From the NCBI GenBank assembly GCA_964017235.1, contig OZ024928.1, positions 2,914,001 through 2,978,000 of the forward strand: a stretch of DNA of 64,000 nt, read 5' to 3'. The stretch comes from Sabellastarte sp. h YS-2021. Taxonomy: Eukaryota > Annelida > Polychaeta > Sabellida > Sabellidae. The position numbers and the translations under genes are program-made. This document shows positions 48,801-57,664 of the stretch, one piece after another. Within the stretch, counting starts at the first letter, position 1. Every line of letters starts with the position of its first letter. The notes below the pieces were generated by a model that was given only the letters and a program-made list of their open reading frames with translations, ran no database searches and was not told the origin of the DNA.

Positions 48801-51800
48801 TTCCCATGGAAATTTTATGCAACAAAGAGGTACAAAAGCTCAATAAAAGTACGTTTTCTAATTATGTCTACGTCATACTTGTATGAATATGAATATGCAG
48901 TTCATGGTGAGTAATATAATGCACAGAAAGAAAATCATTCAGCCTTGTCATTTGGGGTTTTTCACAATGTCCTGATGCAGTTTAAATTGACCATTGTATT
49001 TTTGTAATGAAGTGTTTACATATCAAGACAGATAGGTTTGCAAACTGTTTACAATGGACCAATCTGACTAACACTTATATTTGCATATATATAGATAATA
49101 TCTAAACACACCCATTTCCTCTATAAGTAATCTATAAGTAGGCATACACCTTAACTTGGCACACACCATAACTTGTCACAAATCAGAACATAAAGTATTT
49201 ATTAACAGTATTTATTAAAGTATTTATTAACAGCATAGTGCTGAAAGACATAAAATATCTTCAGGAATTTCCATGTGCAGATTTCAGTATTTATGCCAAT
49301 TTGGGGCACTGACTGCAACAACACATTGTAGTCTCTTGCCTTGAAGGCACTCTGACAGCTTTATTAATTTTACTTTATGTTGGTAACACATTTATATGCT
49401 CCTGTATCAATGCATATTTTAGTCAAAAGAGTTTCGCCTCCTTACACTTAAATCAAACACACAATGTTATCGTGTCCAAGTTGTACCAACTTGTGGCATA
49501 GATCAGCAACCCTTTTACCCCAACTGCATGTGTGTGCATGAATATTTTGTATCATATGTATTTTTCAGTGCAACATTTCCTTAACGGCAGGACTCAAAGT
49601 TCTATTCGGCCTCTCCCAACTGGACAAGTATGGTCAAAGCTTTAGTGACTAACATTCCCCTAACTGAAAGATAGATTGTCAAAGATGACCATGTATCAAC
49701 TTCCCCGATGTTCTTTAGCCTGCCACTGGAACTTTGCAATTTCCCTGGATAAATTGAGATGCCCCAAAACAAGAAAAGTGTGAGTGTCTAATTGAAGTCG
49801 CTTTGAGTTATGACCAAAAAGATAAATCACATGAGCTAAAAGCGTTGGTCTTGCAACCTGCTCGCAATCTCCATGAGTCTTAAATATAACAACGAAGCCG
49901 ACGGTACAACTTACCAGTCTGATGGATTATTACCACTGTCATATGTTAAATGTCCAAATGTTTTTTTGACTTTATATTTGTTACAATGAAGCAATGTCCA
50001 TTTACACTGCAGATCCTTAAATTCATTAATAATCACTGAATCAGTCATATTATATTACAATCATTACAATGTGTCAAAATTTGTCGATATTCGTTTGATA
50101 TATGTCAAAGTTTGTATTTGGTAATTGTAGGTCAACAAAACACATTTAAATATGAAATCTAGCAAGAAGAGCTTACATTTGTCACAGCCTTACTCAACTA
50201 TATGTCTTACCTGAGTTGTTTGCAAACCATGGCTTGTCAGACAGATCCACTTCCGGGGCATAATAGTCATCTGCAGGATCATTCAGAAGAAACTACAAAC
50301 ACAGAAAAGTGTTATTATTTAATCCAGTTTTTCATCACCTTAAGTAATTCAGGTATTTACAGTGCAGGCCCCCAGTGAATCTGTCTTCTTGCCAGTGGCT
50401 GGATTGGAACTATCCACCACAGAGGGTAGAGTCAAGGTGACTGAATGCCAAACTGGTTCACTATTAGGGCACTTATCCTTCTCACAAGTCTTCTTACGCA
50501 AAAGTTTGCACTGCTTCATTGTGCAATTAACTGCTTGTAAATCTGTAAAACTGCCTTGCAAATCTGATTTTTTTGGTTGTTTGCAACCTTCTTTTCTCCC
50601 CCATTCTTCAGTTTTTTTTCTGCCACCTTACTGGATGGGTCACTTGACCTTTAATATTTATGTGACCTTCTTTCATTTTAGCCTATACTACCATCTACTG
50701 TGAGGCCCTTGGTCCAACATTTCTGCTCTCATCAGCTGTATAGAATTATTTGCATTTGAATTTTGAGCTTATCATGAGATGGCATGTAATATTGACAATT
50801 TTGTTTATTTTGTTTTTGATATTTGTTGCACCAGTCTCCTAACGTGGTTTCATTTCATTCAAGTTAAGGTTTTCGACTTTAAGTCACTGCTTGTAATCTT
50901 TGTAACTTCAGTAAATTCAGCAGAAAATCAGAATCTGAGCTCAAATGTAAATTTTATTTGAGTACTGTAGAGTGTTGTTGTAGTATGTAAAGTAAATTAT
51001 ATACAATCCCAAAAACCTTTGCGGTTCTTTATTTGGTCCTTTGGGTGAATGGAATATAGGATTACTTCCCCACCTCCTAAAACACCTTCTTTCACTACAC
51101 TACAAATCAGCATTGAATACCTCAAGAGACACCAGTGAAAATAAAAAATTTTCCTTAACATTTCTCAGCCGTTTTTGCATTGAATTTTATAAGCCGATGA
51201 TGATTATACATATGTAGATAACATGTTTATGGCCAAAACAGTTTCAGAAATGTTTGTGAAAAATTAACACTTGTTTACCCAATATCAACAAATCTTTTTC
51301 CCTGTATATTAATGAAATGTGGTGCTTGGGGAAATATACTAACCTCATCATCATCAGAGCTACCGGAAGTTGAAAACCACATACTATCAGTGCTACCAAA
51401 GCTATTGTCTCCATAACTGCTATCAAAGGGAAGACAGCCTGTGCTTGTAGAACAGTGTTCTATTCCATCCAAAAGACTTCTTAAGCTACTCTCAGAGTCT
51501 ACAAAATAAAAAGATAATAGACAATTTTCATTTGTCAAAAATCAGTTGTACTTTATACTGCTATGCCATTGCCATGACCAACCAGAAGAACTAGCCAATT
51601 TATCATTTGGTGGTCTGGTACAACCGGGAAATACCATAACTTTTGATTTGCCAATAGTGAAATTCAATTCATAAAACTAACTCTTCAGTCATGCTCTAAA
51701 CCTTGACAAATAAAAAAAAACCAAATCTCTACTACTGATAAGAGTTTTCACAGGACTACATTGCTAGGGTGGATGGGAGAAAAATATGGCCACAAGCCTG

Positions 51801-54800
51801 GATTTCTGACCTAGACTGTCCCTCAACTATAGCTTATTTGTCTATGCATTATTGGTTTTATGATATATTATTGGAAGACTAGGTTACCTCTTTTTCTTCT
51901 TTTTTTCATTGTCTCTGGACTTTCATGAATTGTGAAGTAGCGTTATCACTACCTGTCTCATCACTGAAGTTAAGCAGCAATGGGCTATGTTAGTACTTTG
52001 ATGGGTGACTGCCTCAGTGCACCACTCGTATTTCTTATGGCCTTGTGGCTCATGCTAGTAGACTGAAACTCCTTTCAGCTTTATTGTAAACAGTAAATAC
52101 CCCTTTTTGTTTAGCAAGTTAGCTTTCTTCCATCCATACAAGATTCTACTGACTTGTTTTCTCTCATTCCCAAGAGTGATCAGTATTTGGTCTCCAGAAT
52201 TCTCTTCTTGAACTGAATCAGGCTTTGGAAAATGGTAAATTTCTTATCAAGGCTACTTTTGTACCTCACCCAAGGTCATTTTCATTTTATGTATGTAAAC
52301 ACACAGTAAGATCATCATATTTGACTGTACAGCCCCCCCCCCCCCCCCCCCCCCCCATCCTGGGCATGCGAAAGGCCAGAATGCAGAGCATCGCATTTAT
52401 TAAACACAACAAGAATATATAGTGACAGTAAATAGTAAAAGTAAGTTATATGAGTAAGTTTTTCAAATTTTGTACAAGTTATAACTTGTACAGCACTATA
52501 ATTCATTGATGTTTGATAATATGTCTTTGGTTTTAACTTTTCGGATATTTTGGCTTTTAACTTTTCAAATTACAGTAGGCTTTATATTTAAGGAAACTGA
52601 TTTTGTAGTTCTAGTAGTAATGTGACAAATTCTGCATCAGATTATGCAAAAAGATTCAAACAGATACATACATATTTATTGTACTGATGGTATATTTTTA
52701 ATATACTTTTGCTTTGAACTTTTCAAATTACAGTAGGCTTTAATGTAGGTATTCCATTTAACCCAACAAAAGCTTAAATTTTTTAAGTAAGAATTTTCCA
52801 ATGTCATCACTTGAATAAAGTTTTCAAATATTAAGTGATACTCCTGATGTGTTTAAGTGGTTTACCATAGTGCAGCATAGGCAGAATATTAACATGAAAG
52901 GGTAAGCCTTTTAATTCTGATTTATTTGATCTAAGTAAAAAAGGTTAATGTCAATTAAGGATGACTATATAGGACCACAAGCCAAAGGAAGCCACATGTG
53001 AATTACTGTTATTGAAGGTCTTATATATATATATATATCCACACTATTTAAAATATGTTAATCAAAAGAGGGTTTCTTTAGTCTTTCAAATTCATCAAAT
53101 GCAATCAAGAACAATAAGTAGTTTATAAAAACAGCACAATCTTGTTGAACTTCAGTCATTTCACTGAAGCAACATGGGGAATGAGCTAAATGTCTGGAAG
53201 CTATCCAGGCTAGGGGCAACAGTAATAGTTATAAACACAATTTTTTTTTTAACAGAAATGCTTTAAAAGAACATATTTGTGAAATCCAAAAAATAAGGAA
53301 AAACCTGCATCCATGGAAGCAAGACTATTTAAAAAATAAGTATAAATTGTAATATATACTTAAAATGCACCTTATAACAAACCAAACAAAATATTTAGTT
53401 TGATTATAAAGTTGTGAAAATGATATTATAGTTATGTAAATTGAAGATATAAGAACCAGCATGTACATTAAATATCTTATTAAATGAAAGTGTCAATAAG
53501 TAGGACATAGTTGTTCAATTTAAACAGTAAAGTTGTGGAATACAAATGATAGAAAAGTGTTTTCTTAATGTTGTATATTGTTTTTAAAGGCATGATGTAG
53601 TGACTGTGGCTGGCATCAACAAACTCATCCGCAGGACAAAAATTATAACACATGATACAGTCGTGGCATAGATTCATCACAGTGTGCAGAATGAGTCCAT
53701 GGAATCAACTCAATTGTTCAAGTAAAGCTTTTCAGAAGCATAAAAACTTACCTGTACAGCTCAAAAACTAATAAAATGTGTATTGGCCTAACTTGTACAA
53801 TCCACAACCTAGCTTTCTAGAAGCACAAAATCTGTACAAGTTATAACTTGTATAACTCAGCCATACAAGTTCTAACTTGTACAAAATCCCAACTTGTACA
53901 CGACATACATATATATCTGTAAAGTTCATTGTCCATAAACCATTTATGCAGTCAAAATTTAACACATCAAGTAGATAAATAAAAAAATTAAGAGTTATGT
54001 TCAAGTTATGAATTTAACAGTTCAAGGACACAAAAAGATGATATAACCTTGGGTTACCTTAAAGTTATGAGAATACACTTAATGCAAAGTAAAGGGGGTG
54101 GAATCAAGGTGTTGAGTTTACAATTTAATATACCATGAAACAAATACAATATAGAAAGCCCTAACCAAAAAGCTAAAAGACTAAAATCATGTAAAATTGT
54201 AAAAACAAGTGAAACAAGTGATACTAGACCATGGGTAAGGGCGGGTGGGCAGTGAAATTTGTATTTAGTCCTTCCAGTTTGACTCTTATGTTACAAGGGA
54301 TACTTTTACTTCCAATTCTGGGATCATTTAAGTGTCAACCAATCATAGGGAGTTATTTGAATGGTCACTAAGACTACTATTCAAGGCTGCCTGAAGCTTG
54401 CACATGCACCCCAAGTATTACGTAAGGTGCATGTACACTTCCCCGGGGTGAGGGACTGACAGACATGATGTCCACTAGTCCACCACTAGTGAAAGGAAAG
54501 TGTGGACATCAATTTTTGTCAAACTTTAGACGTTTAAATCATGTGGGAAATAAATGTGATGTACAAGATTACTCATTTGTAGTCTGTGGTTGGACAAGCT
54601 TTCAGATTGTAGTTTTGCAAACAAAATGTAAATACTCACAGTTTTGTAAAGATGTTGTGGAATTGACTGAGCTGCTAGAGATATTCAATGAGTCTTGGGA
54701 GGAATCACCAGATGACCCCTGAGATGAGGACATATAATTTGCAATCGATCCATTAGAAGATGCTGGTTGATACATACAAACAACAAATTGCCTGATTTAA

Positions 54801-57664
54801 GTTAAAGTGTTTTGTTCATTACAGAAAATTAAAATATGTGAAGACTTGAACAAGAATTTAACTAGATATGTAAAAATTGTGGAAATCGAAGAATATTTTA
54901 CTCAAACGGGTGATAAGGCATTTGACAATACCGTAGATCTACCTCATCTGAAGACATGCAAGATATTGATCAAAAGTGTATGAGTTATCATATTAACTCA
55001 AAGAGCATGCATGAATACTTGTCTATACTCTAAACAATTTTACAGGGACATAGTGGCTAAAACACCAGGTTCTGATCTGTCAGGTTGTGGGTACAACTGT
55101 CAGAAACTGACTTGTTCTATTTTAACATTACATATCAATTCCAATATTCTATTATCAGTGTGAGCCACTTTGAACCATGGTGCATTTTTAAACAGTACCT
55201 CTGTCAAGGCAGGTATGACCTTAAAAAGGGGCATTAATAAGTAAATGGGAAAATCTGGATCTTTGATATGTTTGACCCAGACCCAAACAGTTTAATTTTG
55301 TAATCCTGCTAGCAAAAATATACGGACAAACAAATAAACTATTGTAAGTTTTATACTTCCTTGACAGCAATTGTACCAAGTGTGTATATAGACGTTTGAA
55401 AAACCTTAAGAAAGTATGCAAAAGCTTTGTAAAGTTTGTGTATATCTACAGTAAAAAGTTTATATATCTTCACTTTTGGTTTACTTTGCAGTGAAAATGG
55501 ACATTTTTGTAATCCACTTTTATCTAGTATTTTGCGATTATTATATAGTATTTTTGCAAAAAGGAAAACTCACCATTTTGAGAAGTCAAATTATTTTCTC
55601 CTACAGAGGATTGCCGACGATTAAACCTGCCAAATGATCCCTCCAACAAACTGGACCCACTGGAGGATGCTTTTTACATGCATAAAAAAAGTTTGAAATG
55701 TACGTAAATATCCTATGGACAATTCCGCCAATCAAACTACATTTAAATTTGGTGTAAGTTAAATGTGTTATTTGTTACTGTTAGCTTCAAAATTAAATAA
55801 ATTTTCAATATAAAATTAAAATATATCTTATATCTATTTAAGTGTGCCCTCCATGAGACCCAAAGAGCACTCTTGGCCATAATCTTATTGACCAGAAAAT
55901 AAGTAGAAAAATAATCTAATCTACTGCTTTGCAGGCGCAATATCATTTATCAGAGGGATAGTCGAGGGGTGTTCAGGGTCAAAAATCCAGAATTGTGGGT
56001 GTGACCAGGAGGGAAGAAGACTAAGTTGGGAAACTAGAGTTGAAGAGGTAGGTTTTGAGGTATTTCCTAACAGATGCGACAGAGGGACTGTTTCTTATTT
56101 GGAAGGGGAAAGAGTTCCAAAGAACTAGAGCATGGTGACTGAATAAGAGACACCTGGCCATTTTTTGAAATGTTTAAACATGATTGTGTGTGTAAATTAC
56201 TGTACCAAAAAGTCATCACCTATTTATCTTTTCATTCCTAGCAGTTCCATATTATCTAAAATGGTGCTACAACTTATATTAATGGATCTACGACTCATCT
56301 TAACATTTAACAAGTAATCATGTACACTCTTCTGTGAAAATGTAGCTGAATGGTCTTTTCTAGAGAGAGAGACGTGGCTTTGGGAGTCCCCTGTAGCTTC
56401 TTATCACTAATCTTTACTTTGGGACAAATCCCTAGGATTGTCAGTCTTGCCGCCCTTTTTCATCATTATCAGTTACAGTATCCCACTGTTTTGTGAATAG
56501 GGTTGGTCTTACAGTATCGCCTGGTAATAGAAATAGAACCAGGGTACACATGAACCAAATCCTAAAAGCACTTTTATGACAGATTAAAACGAAATTAGCA
56601 AAATACATAGGAAAATTCTCACATTAGAGTGTCTTATTAGTTACCAAAATCAGCCAAATTAAAACTCTTGAGCAAAATCAACTTACAGCTACATAGGTAA
56701 ACAGTTACTTAAAAATAATACCCCATGGGTGAAATGTTTAAACAAATAAATAATTTAAGTTTAAATCAGAACAAAAACATTCTAGAATCTTTTTTCTTTT
56801 TTTTTGGGGGGGGGGGGATTAATAAAATAATTTCTGCTTGAAAAAGTGGCCTCAACCTGGCACAATTTGCAACAGAACTTGGCAGGAAATTGCTGAAAAC
56901 AATTGATTTATGTCAATTGTCAGGTGCCTTATATAGTATTGATAGAGTTTTGTTGATGGCATCCAATAGCAAGCAAGGATTTTATCTTCCAGTTTGATAC
57001 AATGCCAGCAGTATGAAAGTATAATTGATGAATATTTTGAGGGAATTGTTCATAATTCATTTCACTGTTAATAAAACATAGGCAGAAGTAAAAGAAATGG
57101 CACAGTGTTAGATAGTGTTTATTTTAACCCTTGGAATAAAAATTTCTAAACTCATCTAAATCAGCACGCAAAATTGGTACATGGCCAATCATCATACAGC
57201 TTATTAAGTTATATTTTGTATCAGTCATTCGATTTAACAAGAACATTAATATATTGTTTACTGTATTTTTGTGCCTAATTACATGACAAATGACCAATAA
57301 ATTTTTAACTTACTACACTACCTGGGACAATGCCTCTTCTGACTCTATCTTCATGCTCAACTTTCTTTGAACTTCCAAATCCATACAACGGTGGTTTTAC
57401 TTCATATCCATCCATGTTATAAGTTGGATACTCTTCATACAAGTAACCATCACTTCTGCCTGCAACCTGAGTGCCATCTTGGATTTGTCTCTTTTTCCTG
57501 CTTTCCGTTTCAGAAGTATTTCCAGTCAGTTCAGTGTTGATGTTAACTTCCAGCTCTTTAAGTGTTTTCTGTAGTCCTTCCCCACCCAAACTTAGCTTGG
57601 AGTTGCGTAGAGGGTTGAGGTTGCAGAAGGTTACAGATGGAAAGTCCACAGACCCATATAAAAT
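31800..57664 (-). CDS. DEG/ENaC family sodium channel subunit, 14 exons read, N-terminal TM1 exon not found
   Basis: Acid-, peptide- or mechano-gated trimeric Na+ channel family, acting in the plasma membrane; which stimulus applies here is unknown. Exons (minus strand): 57322-57664, 55574-55669, 54640-54762, 51344-51498, 50211-50292, 47934-48078, 46760-46863, 43745-43908, 38518-38610, 37407-37509, 36598-36805, 34626-34701, 33266-33340, 31800-31928. All donor/acceptor sites are GT/AG, phases agree, and they total 1,896 nt (631 residues and TAA). Family signatures run in order: FPSVTFCNLNPLR, LQECTWNGRICTP, KKYGNCFTFN, LFIEQSEYI, PGLKTSV, RLPEPFSNC, CLKSCSQ, CHCADP, CYCPSLC, NFVKIEVFF and TM2 GGQLGLWIGFSVLT. 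The exon with the N-terminus and TM1, ending in phase 0, should lie above 57.7 kb or beyond the window. The introns hold LINEs, SINEs and DNA transposons. A lophotrochozoan FaNaC or other ENaC-like member is plausible. Confidence 0.93.
32866..33096 (+). mobile_element. tRNA-derived SINE family A, 5'-diverged
   Basis: Body (CTGGTAGTTGCTTGCCGTTG, GATATGACCTGTACAGTG, GACGTAAAACCCC) and AAATAAATAAATAAA tail are clear. The first part of the tRNA head is decayed, although the B box TTTGAATCCC remains. It lies in the last intron of the channel gene. Confidence 0.8.
33562..33796 (+). mobile_element. tRNA-derived SINE family A, 11-bp target duplication
   Basis: Well-preserved head (GGGGCCATGGTGGCAGAGTG, then GGGGTTCAATTCCC) and body. 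ATCTTCTCTGT flanks it at 33550-33560 and 33797-33807. It is inserted into a degenerate array of roughly 20-bp units (TTTTGTCATAAGAATTAT type) that spans about 33500-34120. Confidence 0.9.
33891..34062 (+). mobile_element. tRNA-derived SINE family A, shortened
   Basis: Head GGTGGCAGAGTGGTAACACA, then GGGTTCGCTTCCC, with the body lacking the segment between GAACTGT and TGTTGAAAGTGACG. This is a private internal deletion compared with the copy 330 bp away. Confidence 0.85.
34783..35099 (+). mobile_element. SINE family B, near full length
   Basis: tRNA-like head (TACCACTGTGGTCTAGGA, then GTGAGTTCAATCCC) is followed by CATTGGGTCCTATCC, a central stretch shared with 16735-16930 and 49570-49745, and an A-run ending in (AAT)n. 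It sits 80 bp from the channel exon at 34626-34701, inside the intron. Confidence 0.75.
35100..36597. other. channel intron sequence, no repeat recognised
   Basis: AT-rich. A minus-strand frame at 36266-36514 contains a hydrophobic run (HELLLLLVTVLICVCFFILY) but has no acceptor/donor arrangement fitting the channel, and TM2 is already accounted for by other exons. Confidence 0.5.
37407..43908 (-). CDS. channel exons 8-10: palm strand and thumb cysteine-rich domain
   Basis: 43745-43908 encodes GLTMTLFIEQSEYINSFAYG, VRLLIHRPDEQPFPEDNGF and PGLKTSVTVSS. 38518-38610 encodes RRYDRLPEPFSNCTYG up to NYSVL; its acceptor TGCAATTTTCAG was preferred over one 85 bases upstream because the spacing from TSV to DRL then equals that of alpha-ENaC. 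37407-37509 encodes GCLKSCSQ, ISRCHCADP and EICAES. The intron between 43745 and 38610 contains a 1.6-kb palindrome-ended element, a Harbinger copy and LINE pieces. Confidence 0.92.
38770..39260 (-). mobile_element. LINE reverse-transcriptase fragment
   Basis: Minus-strand frames give LLGIPKGSVLGPLLFSLYT (about 39010-39065), NTNFICICLRRMH-like remnants of the ADD region near 38930, and a piece corresponding to the KLKLNPDKTEFILF box near 38800-38840. Truncated, in a channel intron. Confidence 0.8.
39483..41115 (-). mobile_element. PIF/Harbinger element with both ends and TTA duplication, decayed
   Basis: Left end TGGGGCTGTTCCACTGGAGC and right end GCTCCAGTGAAACAGGCCTA are inverted repeats. 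TTA stands on both sides (39480-39482, 41116-41118). A minus-strand transposase remnant at about 39640-40260 reads WNGPHALGAVDGKHIAMKKP (catalytic Asp kept), GFFSLVLLDLVDAVYRFLWV and VFGVLTSRFKVL, with stops between. No MADF gene is left. A LINE piece occupies 40325-40612 inside it, so the LINE arrived later or was trapped. Confidence 0.85.
40325..40612 (-). mobile_element. LINE fragment nested in the Harbinger element
   Basis: Nearly the same as part of 45560-45870: AYRKHHSTESALLNIHNDIL, LNMAKGSATALTLFDTTDHT and LDRLNVYYGISELTLG. A segment corresponding to SAAFD is deleted. The high identity to the 45-kb copy implies recent relatedness. Confidence 0.85.
41125..41270 (+). mobile_element. SINE family C
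   Basis: tRNA-like head (CAGTGGCCTGGTGGGTTAGA, then GAATGCGATTCCC) with 3' body TATGACCCAGGCTGGTGAAC and GGGACATAAAACCC. It lies 7 bp from the Harbinger target site. A fragment of the same 3' body is at 44493-44530. Confidence 0.65.
41275..41520 (-). mobile_element. LINE reverse-transcriptase fragment
   Basis: The minus strand reads VPQGSAWGFILYSVY at about 41430 and HKTRFYADGPQMYVDL at about 41320-41365, the VPQGSVLGP and YADD boxes of a different, more diverged LINE from the one at 45 kb. Confidence 0.7.
42073..43677. mobile_element. 1.6-kb non-autonomous DNA transposon with GGGCCCGTATTCACTAA ends
   Basis: Inverted ends start CTGGGCCCGTATTCACTAAC. Each arm then carries many copies of TTCTTAGAA and its neighbours, so both ends could fold extensively. 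AATAAC occurs on both sides with a one-base offset, so the target duplication is not certain. No transposase is inside. The right end lies only 68 bp from the channel exon at 43745. Confidence 0.75.
43997..44260. mobile_element. short MITE-like element (hAT-like ends)
   Basis: Left end GCAGGTGCGGATCCAGCTTT and right end ATCCGCTAGTGTATG are roughly inverted, with G- and C-runs before the right end (GGTCAAACCCCCTGAAGC between them). Flanking TATACGC and TATGCGT may be a decayed duplication. No coding content. Confidence 0.45.
44950..46262 (-). mobile_element. LINE (Jockey/CR1-type) with a long open RT frame, 5'-truncated
   Basis: An uninterrupted minus-strand frame of about 360 codons (about 46262-45181) covers most of the RT: SCSLDPWPTFLVLDYLDILI, NYRPVSNLNFISKILERVVA, SAYRKHHSTESALLNIHNDI, LDLSAAFDTTDHTILLDRL, GVPQGSVLGPILFSLYTNP and HFYADDTQLYITLTPTNFS with the catalytic ADD, then KLKLNPEKTEFILIGS. 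After a frameshift LGVVFDSNFSFSDHV follows, and then an apparent internal deletion joins the 3' end (GGAGGGACGAAAACTAAG). The endonuclease and RNA-binding parts are missing. It lies in a channel intron, same strand as the gene. Confidence 0.93.
46760..50292 (-). CDS. channel exons 5-7: end of finger and conserved Cys segments
   Basis: 50211-50292 encodes FLLNDPADDYYAPEVDL and then KPWFANNSG. 47934-48078 encodes TRKLSEALSETSLDIRRAMG and then LQECTWNGRICTPL. 46760-46863 encodes NFSSFYNKKYGNCFTFNSGL, the classic Y-G-N-C-F-T-F-N motif. Phases 0-1, 1-2 and 2-1 fit. A family-A SINE (47168-47402) lies in the intron between the last two. Confidence 0.92.
47168..47402 (-). mobile_element. tRNA-derived SINE family A
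   Basis: Reverse complement: head GGGGTCCACGGTGGCCAGTG, body GGTAGCTTCTTACCGATGGT and AACCTTGACCAACTGTATGT, 3' end GACTTTAAACCCCAAATAAA. Somewhat diverged. Confidence 0.8.
48545..48914. other. unassigned open stretch in a channel intron
   Basis: A 97-codon plus-strand frame (48621-48914) starts MTSLISQTLKSTSFLTCVIL and ends near a GTGAGT. It has a hydrophobic first half and no recognised domain. Too little to call a gene. Confidence 0.25.
49570..49745 (-). mobile_element. SINE family B, partial
   Basis: The reverse complement matches 34783-35099: CCAGTGGCAGG, TAAAGAACATCGGGGAAG, TCTATCTTTCAGTTAGGGGA and AGAACTTTGAGTCCTGC. The head is missing. Confidence 0.7.
51344..55669 (-). CDS. channel exons 2-4: serine-rich finger insert, including a duplicated-looking exon pair
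   Basis: Exons 55574-55669 and 54640-54762 are both phase 1-1, and both begin with CATC(C/T)TC encoding (A)SS(S/N)GS. 51344-51498 follows (phase 1-0). Together they encode about 125 residues rich in Ser, Gly, Asn and Asp, with GSFGRFNRRQSSV, sequons NLT, NGS, NIS and NST, one Cys pair (EHCSTSTGCLPF) and the acidic run GSSDDDE. This falls in the finger domain, the most variable part of the family. Phase-1 symmetric exons can be gained, lost or skipped without a frame change. Confidence 0.8.
51905..52080 (+). mobile_element. 5S-rRNA-derived SINE, second copy
   Basis: ATCACTGAAGTTAAGCAGCA, then GGGCTATGTTAGTACTTTGA and TGGGTGACTGCCTCAG, close to 5S rRNA through its internal promoter, followed by the body shared with 12236-12470 (TATGGCCTTGTGGCTCATGC). 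Its 5S match extends slightly further 5' than that of the first copy. It is inside a channel intron, antisense. Confidence 0.75.
52333..52356 (+). repeat. homopolymer C tract
   Basis: A run of about 24 C after ACTGTACAG. Length may be unreliable. A G-run of about 13 lies at about 56805 and another at 44197-44209. Confidence 0.8.
52466..53905. mobile_element. possible 1.4-kb non-autonomous element with TACAAGTTATAACTTGTA palindromes
   Basis: The palindrome TACAAGTTATAACTTGTA occurs at about 52476-52497 and 53834-53855. Related palindromic units crowd 53790-53905 (CTAACTTGTACAA, TACAAGTTCTAACTTGTACA, CCAACTTGTACAC). The interior is AT-rich, with a direct repeat (AACTTTTCAAATTACAGTAG at about 52558 and 52718) and a (TA)n run near 53020. 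Boundaries and target duplication are not established. Confidence 0.4.
55041..55195 (+). repeat. tRNA-like SINE fragment, unassigned
   Basis: GGGACATAGTGGCTAAAACA followed by GGTTGTGGGTACAACTG resembles degraded A and B boxes. The downstream body resembles none of families A-C. Confidence 0.35.
55940..56165 (-). mobile_element. LINE 3'-end fragment, same family as the 45-kb copy
   Basis: TAGTCGAGGGGTGTTCAGGG and GGGTGTGACCAGGAGGGA match the reverse complement of 44970-45030. Read on the minus strand the adjoining part (ALVLWNSFPF-like) is the end of ORF2. In channel intron 1. Confidence 0.8.
57322..57664 (-). CDS. channel exon: post-TM1 strand and multibasic segment
   Basis: 114 codons plus one base, opening ILYGSVDFPSVTFCNLNPLR, the invariant DEG/ENaC segment just outside TM1. 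About 37 residues later comes ESRKKRQ and about 44 residues further DRVRRG; both fit the R-x-(K/R)-R type of proprotein-convertase site. The residues between are Glu/Asp/Tyr-rich. The acceptor is TTTAATTCAG. The donor CCCAG|GTAGTG at 57322 was chosen because only its phase joins the next exon; a stronger-looking GTAAGT eight bases on would break the frame. Confidence 0.9.

Noticed and set aside
50349-50561. Minus-strand frame with several cysteines (NCTMKQCKLLRKKTCEKDKC), considered as a channel finger exon
   Set aside because: Phase at the nearest acceptor does not fit the 0-0 junction between exons 51344 and 50292, and no strong donor follows.
51950-52030. Possible 5S rRNA gene
   Set aside because: Only the part through the internal promoter is 5S-like; the ends do not pair and a SINE body follows.
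54465-54722. 85-codon plus-strand frame
   Set aside because: It is the antisense shadow of the channel's serine-rich exon 54640-54762.
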